Assembly (NCBI RefSeq): GCF_030010555.1
Contig: NZ_JASCQP010000038.1
Span: 1 to 64,000, forward strand
Length of the DNA stretch: 64,000 bases
Source of the DNA: Halomonas rhizosphaerae
Lineage (GTDB): Bacteria > Pseudomonadota > Gammaproteobacteria > Pseudomonadales > Halomonadaceae
Reading direction: 5' to 3'
The notes beneath the pieces were generated by a model. The model saw only the letters and a list, made by a program, of their open reading frames with translations, was not told the origin of the DNA and searched no databases. This document shows positions 7,694 through 15,755 of this stretch, piece after piece. The position numbers and the translations under genes are program-made. The number at the start of each line of letters is the position of its first letter. The stretch's first letter is position 1.

Positions 7694-9446
7694 TGCGGAT
7701 CTCGTCTCGGCAGCGCCGCTCGGCCTGCGTCCCGCCGATGAGGTGATGCGACTCGAGCGGCTCGGCAGCCTGCATGCCACCCGGCTGAGCTTCGTGCGCA
7801 GCCTGGTACGCCAGATGGCCCGTCAGCGGTGGCAGATCAGCAGGGAGCGCTTCGACCTGGATGCCAACGGCCATGGTACGGCCATCTATCGGCTGCAGAC
7901 GCCCCATGGCCGCTACCATGGCGTGATGTTCGCCCAGCCGCTGGATGACGCGCGGCGCTCCGACCGGGTCATCGCCGAGGCCTGGGACGTGACCTTCGGC
8001 TTGGTGGAGGGGGACGTCGATGACAGCCTGCTGGCGCAGATGGCCGCCAACGTGCCGCTGCAGGAGGCGGGACGTCAGCACCCGAAGGTGCTGGTGCTGT
8101 CGCGGGCCAACAAGAGCCTGCGCAACTTCGCCCACTTCGTCGAGGCCCTGGCGGATGGCGAGCAGCCCGATCCCGCCTGGCTGACCCGGGTCGGCTATCT
8201 CTACCGGACCACGGCGGTCTACGGTAACGGCAAGTTCGGCATCGCCGATTTCGCCCGCCTGCTGGACAACCCCGATTTCCGACGGCCCTTCTCGGCGCAG
8301 ATGGCCGGTGTCTATCTCCTGAGGCACTTTTCCATCGAGCAGGTCGAGCACCTCGCGGCCTACCGCTCACCGGATACCGCCTGCCCACTTGCCACCGAAC
8401 TGCGGCGTTACCTGGGCATCGGCAATTCCACGGGGCTCGGCATGGCGCCCTTCCTGATCAACCATCCGCAGCTGATTGCCCAGTGGGTCACCCAGCGCGA
8501 GACGGCCCTGACGCTCGCCCTGCGTCAGGCACCGGAGGAGGCCGAGCGCGAGCGTCTCATCGCGCTGACCCGCCGCGCCATGCACCATCTCGACGAGACC
8601 GTCACTGAGGACGCCGAACAGGCCGAACGCAATGCCGTCACGGTGGCCGCGCTCCCAGACGTGCTGACCTGGCTTGCCAGCGTGCCGCTGGAGGCCGGTA
8701 TCTGGCAGCAGCTGGTGGAGTGGAGCGCAAGGACGCTGCCGCTGGAGGCCCAGGAACTGATCAACACCCTGCTGATCGAGCTCTATCCGGACCAGGTCGA
8801 CGCCCTGGAGGACCAGATGGGGGTGGCGGAGAACCTCGACCTCGCGCCGGACATGCCGCTGATGCGCCTGCGCCAGCTGATCGAGACCCACTATGGCTGG
8901 GCGCTGGCCCATGACTACGAGAGCCGCGAGGGCGCCTACTGGTTCTGGTATCGCTCCGCCGAGAAGGAGGAGCCGAGGCTGGGAGTGCGCCATGCCGAGC
9001 CCGGCGCCGAGAAGGAGATGCAGATTGCCATCGGCCCACGCGTGGCGCGCACCCACCAGGGGGTCTGCGAATTCCTCGAGGATCATCCTCGTGCCACGGT
9101 GGTCGACTTCCTGCTCGAGCATCCCCGCCACAAGGAGGTGGTGCGCCGCATCCAGACGCTGATCAAGGCGCCCTATGGCGATATCCACGCCAATCTCTGG
9201 CATCGCGACATGAAGCCGATGCACCTGCTGCGCACCAAGCTCTCCTTCTTCGGGGCCAGTCGCTTCGATCCCAAGTCGGACCGCTGGGTACGGATCACCC
9301 TGTTCCAGGGAGCGCCGCTGGTCGAGGAGCTCAATGCCGAGCCGCAGGACCTCGCCGACTTCGACGACTGGAGCTTCCCCCTCGAGCCCGCCCGGGAGGG
9401 GGATGCAAGGTCATTCCATGGGCGTTCGGGAGTAGTAGCCGAATGA
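7686..9446 (+). CDS. Protein of unknown function (586 aa)
   Basis: Not recognised. The start overlaps the BCCT stop (ATG at 7686) and the stop overlaps the DUF3726 start, so translation is probably coupled at both ends. The 586-residue product is soluble, rich in charged residues and helix-forming leucines, without a signal peptide, membrane segment, Rossmann glycine loop or cysteine cluster. Its middle third (about 240-420) appears largely helical. The C-terminal part has many Arg/His residues in a conserved-looking block (LIKAPYGDIHANLWHRDMK, near residue 493). Operon position suggests an enzyme, or a large regulatory or scaffold subunit, of the same pathway. Confidence 0.8.
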   Translation: MTSADLVSAAPLGLRPADEVMRLERLGSLHATRLSFVRSLVRQMARQRWQISRERFDLDANGHGTAIYRLQTPHGRYHGVMFAQPLDDARRSDRVIAEAWDVTFGLVEGDVDDSLLAQMAANVPLQEAGRQHPKVLVLSRANKSLRNFAHFVEALADGEQPDPAWLTRVGYLYRTTAVYGNGKFGIADFARLLDNPDFRRPFSAQMAGVYLLRHFSIEQVEHLAAYRSPDTACPLATELRRYLGIGNSTGLGMAPFLINHPQLIAQWVTQRETALTLALRQAPEEAERERLIALTRRAMHHLDETVTEDAEQAERNAVTVAALPDVLTWLASVPLEAGIWQQLVEWSARTLPLEAQELINTLLIELYPDQVDALEDQMGVAENLDLAPDMPLMRLRQLIETHYGWALAHDYESREGAYWFWYRSAEKEEPRLGVRHAEPGAEKEMQIAIGPRVARTHQGVCEFLEDHPRATVVDFLLEHPRHKEVVRRIQTLIKAPYGDIHANLWHRDMKPMHLLRTKLSFFGASRFDPKSDRWVRITLFQGAPLVEELNAEPQDLADFDDWSFPLEPAREGDARSFHGRSGVVAE

Positions 9447-10210
9447 ACGTGTCCTACAACGAACTTCAGGGCCTGTGCCGCAAGGCGTTCAGCGGCATCG
9501 GCTTCGAGGAGGGGGATGCCGCCGATGCGGCCGACATGGTCGCCTGGATGCAGTGTCACGGCCTGCACGGCGTCGAGCAGCTCAACCGGGGGCTGGACTA
9601 CCTGCTCGAGGAGGATCCCGAGGCGAGGCCGCGGTTGATCTACCAGGACGGTGACCTGGCGGTGCTCGACGGACAGGGCCACAGCGTGCTGCGAAGCATC
9701 AGTCTGGCCACCGAGCTTGGCTTTGCCAAGGCACGGGCCCGCGGTCTCTCGGTGGTCAAGATCCGCCGCTGCCACAATCGGCAGCTGATCATGGGCTACC
9801 TTTCGCGGCTTGCCGGGCGTGGCATGAACATCACCGCCTTCTGGCGCAATGCTCAGGTGCCCCTCACCGAGCAGGTGGTGGGCTTCCGCGCGGGCCATGC
9901 CATTCCCGAGGTGCGTGTCTACTCGGTACGCGACGTACCCGAGGAGAACGAGCCCAACGACGGCATCACCCTGGTGATGGCCAATCATGTGGAGCTGCTG
10001 CCGTCGCTGGGTGCCGACCACGACCTCGACCTGCTGGCCCATCATCCCGAGTCGGAACTGCTGGCTTGCCGGCAGCTGGCCCTCAAGGAAGGCATCGAGG
10101 TGGACGACACCATCTGGGCGCGCCTCAAGACGCTGGCCCATCGCATCCTGGTGGAATCCACCGAGGCCTCCCGGGGCGGTGCCGGTGCCGGCGACCACGA
10201 CAACGACTGA
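9443..10210 (+). CDS. DUF3726 domain protein, possibly a short relative of the LDH2/MDH2 oxidoreductase fold
   Basis: A 255-residue soluble protein whose start overlaps the previous stop (ATGA). It fits the DUF3726 family. By eye, its order of motifs follows the LDH2/MDH2 (YlbC, DpkA) family. A helical N-terminus with GFEEGDAADAADMV and LHGV (His42) mirrors the family's SHGV. GLSVVKIRRCHNRQLIMGYL (His111) mirrors the family's NSNHFGAAGY segment. It is about 100 residues shorter than those enzymes and lacks a clear C-terminal half. LDH2-family members include delta1-piperideine-2-carboxylate reductases, which would fit a RidA neighbour. The structural link is inference. Confidence 0.82.
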   Translation: MNVSYNELQGLCRKAFSGIGFEEGDAADAADMVAWMQCHGLHGVEQLNRGLDYLLEEDPEARPRLIYQDGDLAVLDGQGHSVLRSISLATELGFAKARARGLSVVKIRRCHNRQLIMGYLSRLAGRGMNITAFWRNAQVPLTEQVVGFRAGHAIPEVRVYSVRDVPEENEPNDGITLVMANHVELLPSLGADHDLDLLAHHPESELLACRQLALKEGIEVDDTIWARLKTLAHRILVESTEASRGGAGAGDHDND

Positions 10211-10235
10211 CCCACTTTCCTCGCGAGACTCTTCC

Positions 10236-10634
10236 ATGATCCACCCCGTCGCCACCGACCTCTATGCCGCCAAGGCCCCGCTGGAGTGGGCCGTCATCGG
10301 CAATGGCATCCTCTTCACCGCTCAGATCCCCATCGGCGCCGATGGCGCCGTCGTGGATGGCGGGATCGAGGCCCAGGCCCGCCAGACCCTGGAGAACCTG
10401 CGCCACACCCTGGCCTGTGCCGGGGGAGGCATGTCCAGCCTGACCCAGGTGCTGATCTATGTCACCCGTCGCGAGGACCTTGCCACGGTCAATCGCCTCT
10501 ATGCCGAGTACGTCAGCGCGCCCTATCCCAATCGCGCCGCGATCATCGTCTCGGGGTTCGCCCGGGAGGAGATGCTCGTCGAGATAGTGGCCTATGCTGT
10601 CATTCAGGAGACAGCCGACGCCGAGGCATGCTGA
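10236..10634 (+). CDS. RidA family enamine/imine deaminase-like protein
   Basis: YjgF/YER057c/UK114 trimer-fold protein of 132 residues. The key Arg100 (PYPNRAAI) and Glu116 (MLVEI) of deaminase-competent RidA proteins are both present, so hydrolysis of an imine or enamine to a carbonyl plus ammonia is plausible. The ATG at 10236 follows the DUF3726 stop by 25 bases and ends the apparent operon. A dedicated RidA copy in a catabolic operon usually marks an imine-forming step, such as an amine oxidase or imino-acid reductase. Confidence 0.9.
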   Translation: MIHPVATDLYAAKAPLEWAVIGNGILFTAQIPIGADGAVVDGGIEAQARQTLENLRHTLACAGGGMSSLTQVLIYVTRREDLATVNRLYAEYVSAPYPNRAAIIVSGFAREEMLVEIVAYAVIQETADAEAC

Positions 10635-10793
10635 GAGCGACATCCTCGTATCCATCCGCTCACCGGCCCTGCGCCCGGCCATTGTCCTGATGACGGGCGA
10701 GTGACACCATGCCGATGATGCCCGTCGTCGCCCGCGAAGGGGCAGGAAGCTGTCGATATCGGGTCACCTCACAAGCACTTCAACGAGCACGCC

Positions 10794-12512
10794 ATGACCG
10801 TCGAGACCGTCACCCCCAAGCGCCGTTTCCGCGGCAGGCCCCGTGGCCGTGACCTGCCCCCCGTTGCCCTGGCCTCGCTGCGCCAGCTGCTGGGCGACGA
10901 GCGAAGCGATCCCGGGCTGCGGCGCCGTGACCTGCTGATCGAGCACCTGCACGCCATCCAGGACGCCCACGGCCACCTGCCGCTGGTGGCGCTGCGGGCG
11001 CTGGCGGCCTACATGAACCTGCCCATGGCGGCGGTCTACGAGACGGCGACCTTCTACGCCCACTTCGACGTGGTGCATGACGACCAGGCGCCGCCGCCGG
11101 AGGTGACGGTGCGGGTCTGCGATTCGCTCTCCTGCCAGCTGGCCGGCGCCGCGACGCTCAAGGCGCAACTGGAGGCCGGTGTCGACCCGCAGGCGGTGCG
11201 GGTGGTGCGGGCGCCTTGCATGGGGCGCTGCGAGACGGCGCCGGTGGTGGAAGTGGGGCACCACCATGTGCTGTTCGCCACTGTCGAGGGCGTGGAGGCG
11301 GTGGTGGATACCGGCCACTTCCATCCCGAGGCGATCGTCTGGCAGCGCCTGGCGGACTATCGCGCCGCGGGCGGCTATCGGCTGCTCGCCGACTGTCGCG
11401 AGGGACGGGTCACGGTCGAGGCGCTGAAGGAGACGCTCGAGCGGGCCAACCTGCGCGGCCTGGGCGGCGCCGGTTTTCCCACCTTCAAGAAGTGGCACTT
11501 CGTGCGCCAGGAACCCGGGCCGCGCTACTGTGCGATCAACGCCGACGAGGGCGAGCCCGGCACCTTCAAGGATCGCTACTATCTGGAGCGCTCGCCGCAC
11601 CGCTTCCTCGAGGGAGCCCTGGTCAGCGCCTGGGCGGTGGAGGCCGAGGCGCTCTATATCTACCTGCGTGACGAGTACCCCGGCCTGCACCGGGTGCTGC
11701 ATGAGGCGATCGCCGAGCTCGAGGCCGAAGGCCTTGCGCCGCCGGGCTACATCGTGCTGCGTCGGGGGGCCGGCGCCTACATCTGCGGCGAGGAGTCGGC
11801 GATGATCGAGTCGCTGGAGGGCAAGCCCGGCAAGCCGCGCCATCGCCCACCCTTCGTCGCCCAGAAGGGGCTCTTCGACCGCCCGACCCTGGTCAACAAC
11901 GTCGAGACCGTCTACTGGATCCCCCTGATCCACGAGAAGGGCGCCGCCTGGTTCGCCGGCCACGGTCGCCATGGCCGCCAGGGCCTGCGCAGCTTCTCGC
12001 TCTCAGGCCGGGTCCGGCGACCCGGGGTCCACCTGGCGCCCGCCGGCATCACCTTGAACGAGCTGGTCGAGGAGTATGGCGGCGGCATGGCCGAGGGGCA
12101 TCGCCTGGCCGGCTACCTGCCGGGTGGCGCCTCCGGGGGGATACTCCCGGCGAGCAAGGCCGATATTCCGCTGGACTTCGATACCCTGCAGGAGGCGGGG
12201 TGCTTCATCGGCTCGGCGGCGATCATCGTGCTCTCCGATCAGGACGACCTCAGGGCGGTGGCCACCAACCTGCTCGCCTTCTTCGCCGACGAATCCTGCG
12301 GCCAGTGCACGCCGTGCCGTGTCGGGACCGAGAAGATGCTGACACTGCTCGAGCGTGACGAGTGGCGAGTCGAGGAGCTCGAACGGCTGTCCCAGGTGAT
12401 GATGGACGCCTCCATCTGTGGCCTGGGCCAGGCGGCGCCCAATCCGGTGCTTGGGCTGCTCAAGGACTTCCGCGGTGAGCTCGCCAGCCAGAACGTGATC
12501 GTCAAGGGGTAG
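10794..12512 (+). CDS. NAD-dependent formate dehydrogenase, fused gamma-beta subunit (NuoE-NuoF like)
   Basis: Diaphorase module of a soluble formate dehydrogenase, passing formate electrons to NAD+. The 572-residue protein fuses two subunits that are separate in FdsGBA systems. The NuoE/FdsG-like thioredoxin domain (about 25-165) has [2Fe-2S] Cys109, Cys114, Cys142 and Cys146. The NuoF/FdsB-like part (about 200-570) has GLGGAGFPTFKKW, the NADH/FMN-site NADEGEPGTF and the [4Fe-4S] motif SCGQCTPC from Cys502, with a distal Cys in MMDASICGLG. It is eleven bases upstream of fdsA. Similar fusions occur in other gammaproteobacterial formate dehydrogenases. Its job here is oxidising formate from FdhA and PurU. 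Confidence 0.92.
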   Translation: MTVETVTPKRRFRGRPRGRDLPPVALASLRQLLGDERSDPGLRRRDLLIEHLHAIQDAHGHLPLVALRALAAYMNLPMAAVYETATFYAHFDVVHDDQAPPPEVTVRVCDSLSCQLAGAATLKAQLEAGVDPQAVRVVRAPCMGRCETAPVVEVGHHHVLFATVEGVEAVVDTGHFHPEAIVWQRLADYRAAGGYRLLADCREGRVTVEALKETLERANLRGLGGAGFPTFKKWHFVRQEPGPRYCAINADEGEPGTFKDRYYLERSPHRFLEGALVSAWAVEAEALYIYLRDEYPGLHRVLHEAIAELEAEGLAPPGYIVLRRGAGAYICGEESAMIESLEGKPGKPRHRPPFVAQKGLFDRPTLVNNVETVYWIPLIHEKGAAWFAGHGRHGRQGLRSFSLSGRVRRPGVHLAPAGITLNELVEEYGGGMAEGHRLAGYLPGGASGGILPASKADIPLDFDTLQEAGCFIGSAAIIVLSDQDDLRAVATNLLAFFADESCGQCTPCRVGTEKMLTLLERDEWRVEELERLSQVMMDASICGLGQAAPNPVLGLLKDFRGELASQNVIVKG

Positions 12513-12523
12513 GGAGGCAGACC

Positions 12524-15385
12524 ATGACTGACCAGAGCTTGAACGACAGCTTTACCCTGACCCTGGATGGCGCCGAGGTGCGCGCCCAGCCCGGCGAGTC
12601 CTTGTGGCAGGTGGCCAGGCGCGCCGGCGAGACCATTCCGCATCTGTGCTTCAAGGATGCCCCCGGCTACCGCAGCGACGGCAACTGTCGCGCCTGCATG
12701 GTGGAGATCGAGGGTGAGCGCGTGCTGGCGGCGAGCTGCCTGCGCGAGGCGACGCCCGGCATGGTGGTCAAGAGCGCCACCTCCGAGCGGGCCCGGGTGT
12801 CCCGCGAGGGCGTCATGGAACTGCTGATCGCCGACCAGCCCGTGCGCGAGGCGGGCCCCGACCGCTCGAGCCACTTCTGGGCCATGGCCGATCAACTGGC
12901 CATCGACGCCAGCGCGGTGCGCGAGCGGCTGCCGGCGCGGGCCGAGCGAGCCGCACCCACGGTGCACCATGTCGCCGAACGGTCCGCCGCGCTCCCCCAT
13001 GCCCACGGGCATGACGCCACCCATTCGGCGATGAACGTCAACCTCGATGCCTGCATCGAGTGCAACCTCTGTGTACGCGCCTGTCGCGAGGTGCAGGGCA
13101 ACGACGTCATCGGCCTGGCCCATCGCGGCGCGGCCGCGAAGGTCGTCTTCGACTTCGACGATCCCATGGGCGAGAGCACCTGTGTGGCCTGCGGCGAGTG
13201 CGTCCGGGCCTGTCCCACCGGTGCGCTGATGCCGGCGACCCTGGTGGACGCGCAGGGGCGCGGCGACTCGAAGGCGGCCGATCGCACCGTCGACTCGGTC
13301 TGTCCCTACTGCGGGGTGGGCTGTCAGCTCACCTACCACATCAAGGACGAGCGGATCCTCTTCGTCGAGGGGCGCGACGGCCCCTCCAACGAGGGGCGGC
13401 TGTGCGTCAAGGGGCGCTTCGGCTACGACTACCCCTACCATCCCACCCGGCTCACCCGACCGCTGATCCGCCGGCCGGGGGTGCCCAAGGGGCTCGATCC
13501 CGATTTCGACCCCCTCGACCCGCTGACCCATTTCCGCGAGGCGAGCTGGGAGGAGGCGCTGGACCTTGCCGCCCGGGGGCTCGCCGAGCTCAAGGCGGCC
13601 CATGGCCCCGACGCCCTGGCCGGCTTCGGCAGCGCCAAGTGCTCCAACGAGGAGGCCTGGCTGTTCCAGAAGCTGGTGCGTACCGGCTTCGGCTCCAACC
13701 ATGTCGACCACTGTACCCGGCTGTGCCACGCCAGCTCGGTGGCGGCGCTGATGGAGTGCATCGGTTCGGGGGCGGTGACGGCCTCCTTCATGCAGGCGCT
13801 GCAGTCCGACGTGGTGATCCTCACCGGCTGCAATCCAGCGATCAACCACCCGGTGGCGGCCACCTACTTCAAGCAGGCGGCGAGGGCCGGCACCAAGCTG
13901 ATCATCCTCGACCCCCGCGGCCAGGCGCTGGACGCCTACGCCCACCACAGCGTGCGCTTCACCCCCGGCGGCGACGTATCGCTCTACAACGCCATGCTCA
14001 ACGTGATCGTCAGCGAGGGGCTGTATGACCAGGCCTATATCGATGCCCACACCGAGGGCTTCGAGGCGCTCAAGGCCCATGTGCGCGACCTGACGCCCGA
14101 GGCGATGTCGCCCGCCTGTGGCGTCGCCCCCGAGCTGATTCGCGAGCTCGCCCGGCTCTATGCGAGGGCAGAGCGGGCGATGATCTTCTGGGGCATGGGC
14201 ATTTCCCAGCACGTGCACGGTACCGACAACGCCCGCTGCCTGATCTCGCTGGCGCTGGCCTGCGGCCACACCGGACGCCCCGGCACCGGCCTGCACCCGC
14301 TGCGCGGCCAGAACAACGTCCAGGGGGCCTCCGATGCCGGCATGATCCCCATGGTGCTGCCCGACTATCAGCCGGTGACCGATGCCCAGGTGCGTGCCGC
14401 CTTCGAGGAGCTGTGGAACACCCCGCTCGACGCGACGCCGGGGCTCACCGTGGTGGAGATCATGGATGCCATCACGGCCGGGACCATCAAGGGGATGTAC
14501 ATCCTCGGCGAGAACCCGGCGATGTCCGACCCGGACCTCGACCATGCCCGGGCGGCCCTGGCCCGGCTCGAGCACCTGGTGGTGCAGGACCTGTTCGTCA
14601 CCGAGACCGCCCAGTTCGCCGATGTCATCCTGCCGGCCTCGGCCTGGCCGGAGAAGGACGGCAGCGTCACCAACACCAACCGCCAGGTGCAGCTGGGCCG
14701 CGCCGCCGTGCCGCTGCCCGGCGAGGCCCGTCCCGACTGGTGGATCATCCAGCAGATCGCCAACCGCCTGGGCCTGGGCTGGGACTATACGCATCCGCGC
14801 GAGGTGTTCGCCGAGATGAAGCAGGGCATGGCCTCGCTCGACCACATTACCTGGGAGCGTCTCGAGCGCGAGAGCTCGGTGACCTATCCCTGCCCCGCCG
14901 ACGACGCCCCCGGGGCGGACGTGGTGTTCTCCGACGCCTTCCCCACCGGGAACGGGCGGGCGACGTTCGCCCTGACCCGGCCGCTGCCGCCGGACGAGCC
15001 CGTCGACGGCGACTATCCCACGGTGCTGATCACCGGCCGCCAGCTGGAACACTGGCACACCGGCTCCATGACCCGTCGCAGCCGGGTGCTCGACGACCTC
15101 GAGCCCGAGGCGGTGGCGAGCCTGGCCCCGGCCGAACTGGTGCGCCTGCGCATGACGCCGGGCGAGCCGATCACCATCACCACCCGGCGCGGGGACATCA
15201 CCTTGAAGACGCGGGTCGACCCGCTGATGTCGGAGGGGATGGTGTTCGTGCCCTTCTGCTACGTGGAGGCGGCGGCCAACCTGCTGACCAATCCGGCGCT
15301 CGACCCCGACGGCAAGATCCCCGAGTTCAAGTATGCCGCCTGCCGCCTGGGCCGCGCGGCGGCGGCACTGACGGACAGCGACTGA
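12524..15385 (+). CDS. fdsA: Formate dehydrogenase alpha (catalytic molybdenum) subunit
   Basis: Catalytic subunit of 953 residues, oxidising formate to CO2 at bis-MGD molybdenum or tungsten. Domains in order: N-terminal [2Fe-2S] ferredoxin (CFKDAPGYRSDGNCRAC), a NuoG-like His/Cys cluster region, two [4Fe-4S] motifs (CIECNLCVRAC, CVACGECVRAC), the first Mo-domain cluster CPYCGVGC, then the molybdopterin domain with HCTRLCHASS carrying the active-site cysteine. The molydopterin-dinucleotide-binding domain closes the protein (GRQLEHWHTGSMTRR). It follows the fused diaphorase gene directly. Cofactor sulfuration (FdhD/FdsC) must be encoded elsewhere, as no such gene is in this cluster. Confidence 0.95.
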   Translation: MTDQSLNDSFTLTLDGAEVRAQPGESLWQVARRAGETIPHLCFKDAPGYRSDGNCRACMVEIEGERVLAASCLREATPGMVVKSATSERARVSREGVMELLIADQPVREAGPDRSSHFWAMADQLAIDASAVRERLPARAERAAPTVHHVAERSAALPHAHGHDATHSAMNVNLDACIECNLCVRACREVQGNDVIGLAHRGAAAKVVFDFDDPMGESTCVACGECVRACPTGALMPATLVDAQGRGDSKAADRTVDSVCPYCGVGCQLTYHIKDERILFVEGRDGPSNEGRLCVKGRFGYDYPYHPTRLTRPLIRRPGVPKGLDPDFDPLDPLTHFREASWEEALDLAARGLAELKAAHGPDALAGFGSAKCSNEEAWLFQKLVRTGFGSNHVDHCTRLCHASSVAALMECIGSGAVTASFMQALQSDVVILTGCNPAINHPVAATYFKQAARAGTKLIILDPRGQALDAYAHHSVRFTPGGDVSLYNAMLNVIVSEGLYDQAYIDAHTEGFEALKAHVRDLTPEAMSPACGVAPELIRELARLYARAERAMIFWGMGISQHVHGTDNARCLISLALACGHTGRPGTGLHPLRGQNNVQGASDAGMIPMVLPDYQPVTDAQVRAAFEELWNTPLDATPGLTVVEIMDAITAGTIKGMYILGENPAMSDPDLDHARAALARLEHLVVQDLFVTETAQFADVILPASAWPEKDGSVTNTNRQVQLGRAAVPLPGEARPDWWIIQQIANRLGLGWDYTHPREVFAEMKQGMASLDHITWERLERESSVTYPCPADDAPGADVVFSDAFPTGNGRATFALTRPLPPDEPVDGDYPTVLITGRQLEHWHTGSMTRRSRVLDDLEPEAVASLAPAELVRLRMTPGEPITITTRRGDITLKTRVDPLMSEGMVFVPFCYVEAAANLLTNPALDPDGKIPEFKYAACRLGRAAAALTDSD

Positions 15386-15403
15386 GACCGAGGAGGGTTG
15401 CCC

Positions 15404-15643
15404 ATGATGATCGTCGAGCTGATCGATGGCGACGATTTCCGTGATCGCCTGGTGGCCCTGGGCATCCGCATCCCGGAGGGCGCCTGTCCCGAGAGCAGCG
15501 CCCGGCTGGCCCGACGCTGCGCGCTCGAGGGTGACGTGCCCGGGCTTGCCGAGCTGGTCGGCGAGCTGGAGGGCAAGCGCGAGATAATGCTGCCCTCGGT
15601 CCGCCGGGCGCTGGAGACCCATCTCCTGCCGCTGGTTCGCTGA
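15404..15643 (+). CDS. Small protein of unknown function at the end of the formate dehydrogenase operon
   Basis: Short acidic, leucine-rich protein of 79 residues behind AGGAGGG, 18 bases after fdsA. The reading frame also has a TTG at 15398, but the ribosome site favours ATG 15404. It sits where fdsD (delta subunit) often lies, yet its sequence (MMIVELIDGDDF start) does not resemble the FdsD pattern I know. It is probably a helical accessory or assembly factor for the formate dehydrogenase; function not recognised. Confidence 0.75.
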   Translation: MMIVELIDGDDFRDRLVALGIRIPEGACPESSARLARRCALEGDVPGLAELVGELEGKREIMLPSVRRALETHLLPLVR

Positions 15644-15702
15644 CCCGACGGCGCCTGTCAGGCCCTGACCCGGCGCGGCCAGGGCGCATGGTTGCCAACG
15701 AC

Positions 15703-15740
15703 ACGGCCCCCGGTGATCGCCACCGGGGGCCGTTTCTCCT
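15703..15740. terminator. Strong bidirectional terminator between the fds operon and gbcA
   Basis: A perfect 13-base-pair stem (15703-15715 with 15721-15733) has the loop ATCGC and is followed by TTCTCC. It lies between two convergent genes, the fds small gene (ends 15643) and gbcA (ends 15756), and can serve both. Confidence 0.8.
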
Positions 15741-15755
15741 GTCGAAGGGGAGGAC

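Noticed and set aside
12239..15622. Very long open frame on the minus strand (1127 codons)
   Set aside because: It lies exactly antisense to fdsA, is a high-GC mirror frame with His/Gly/Arg-rich composition and has no recognised domain.
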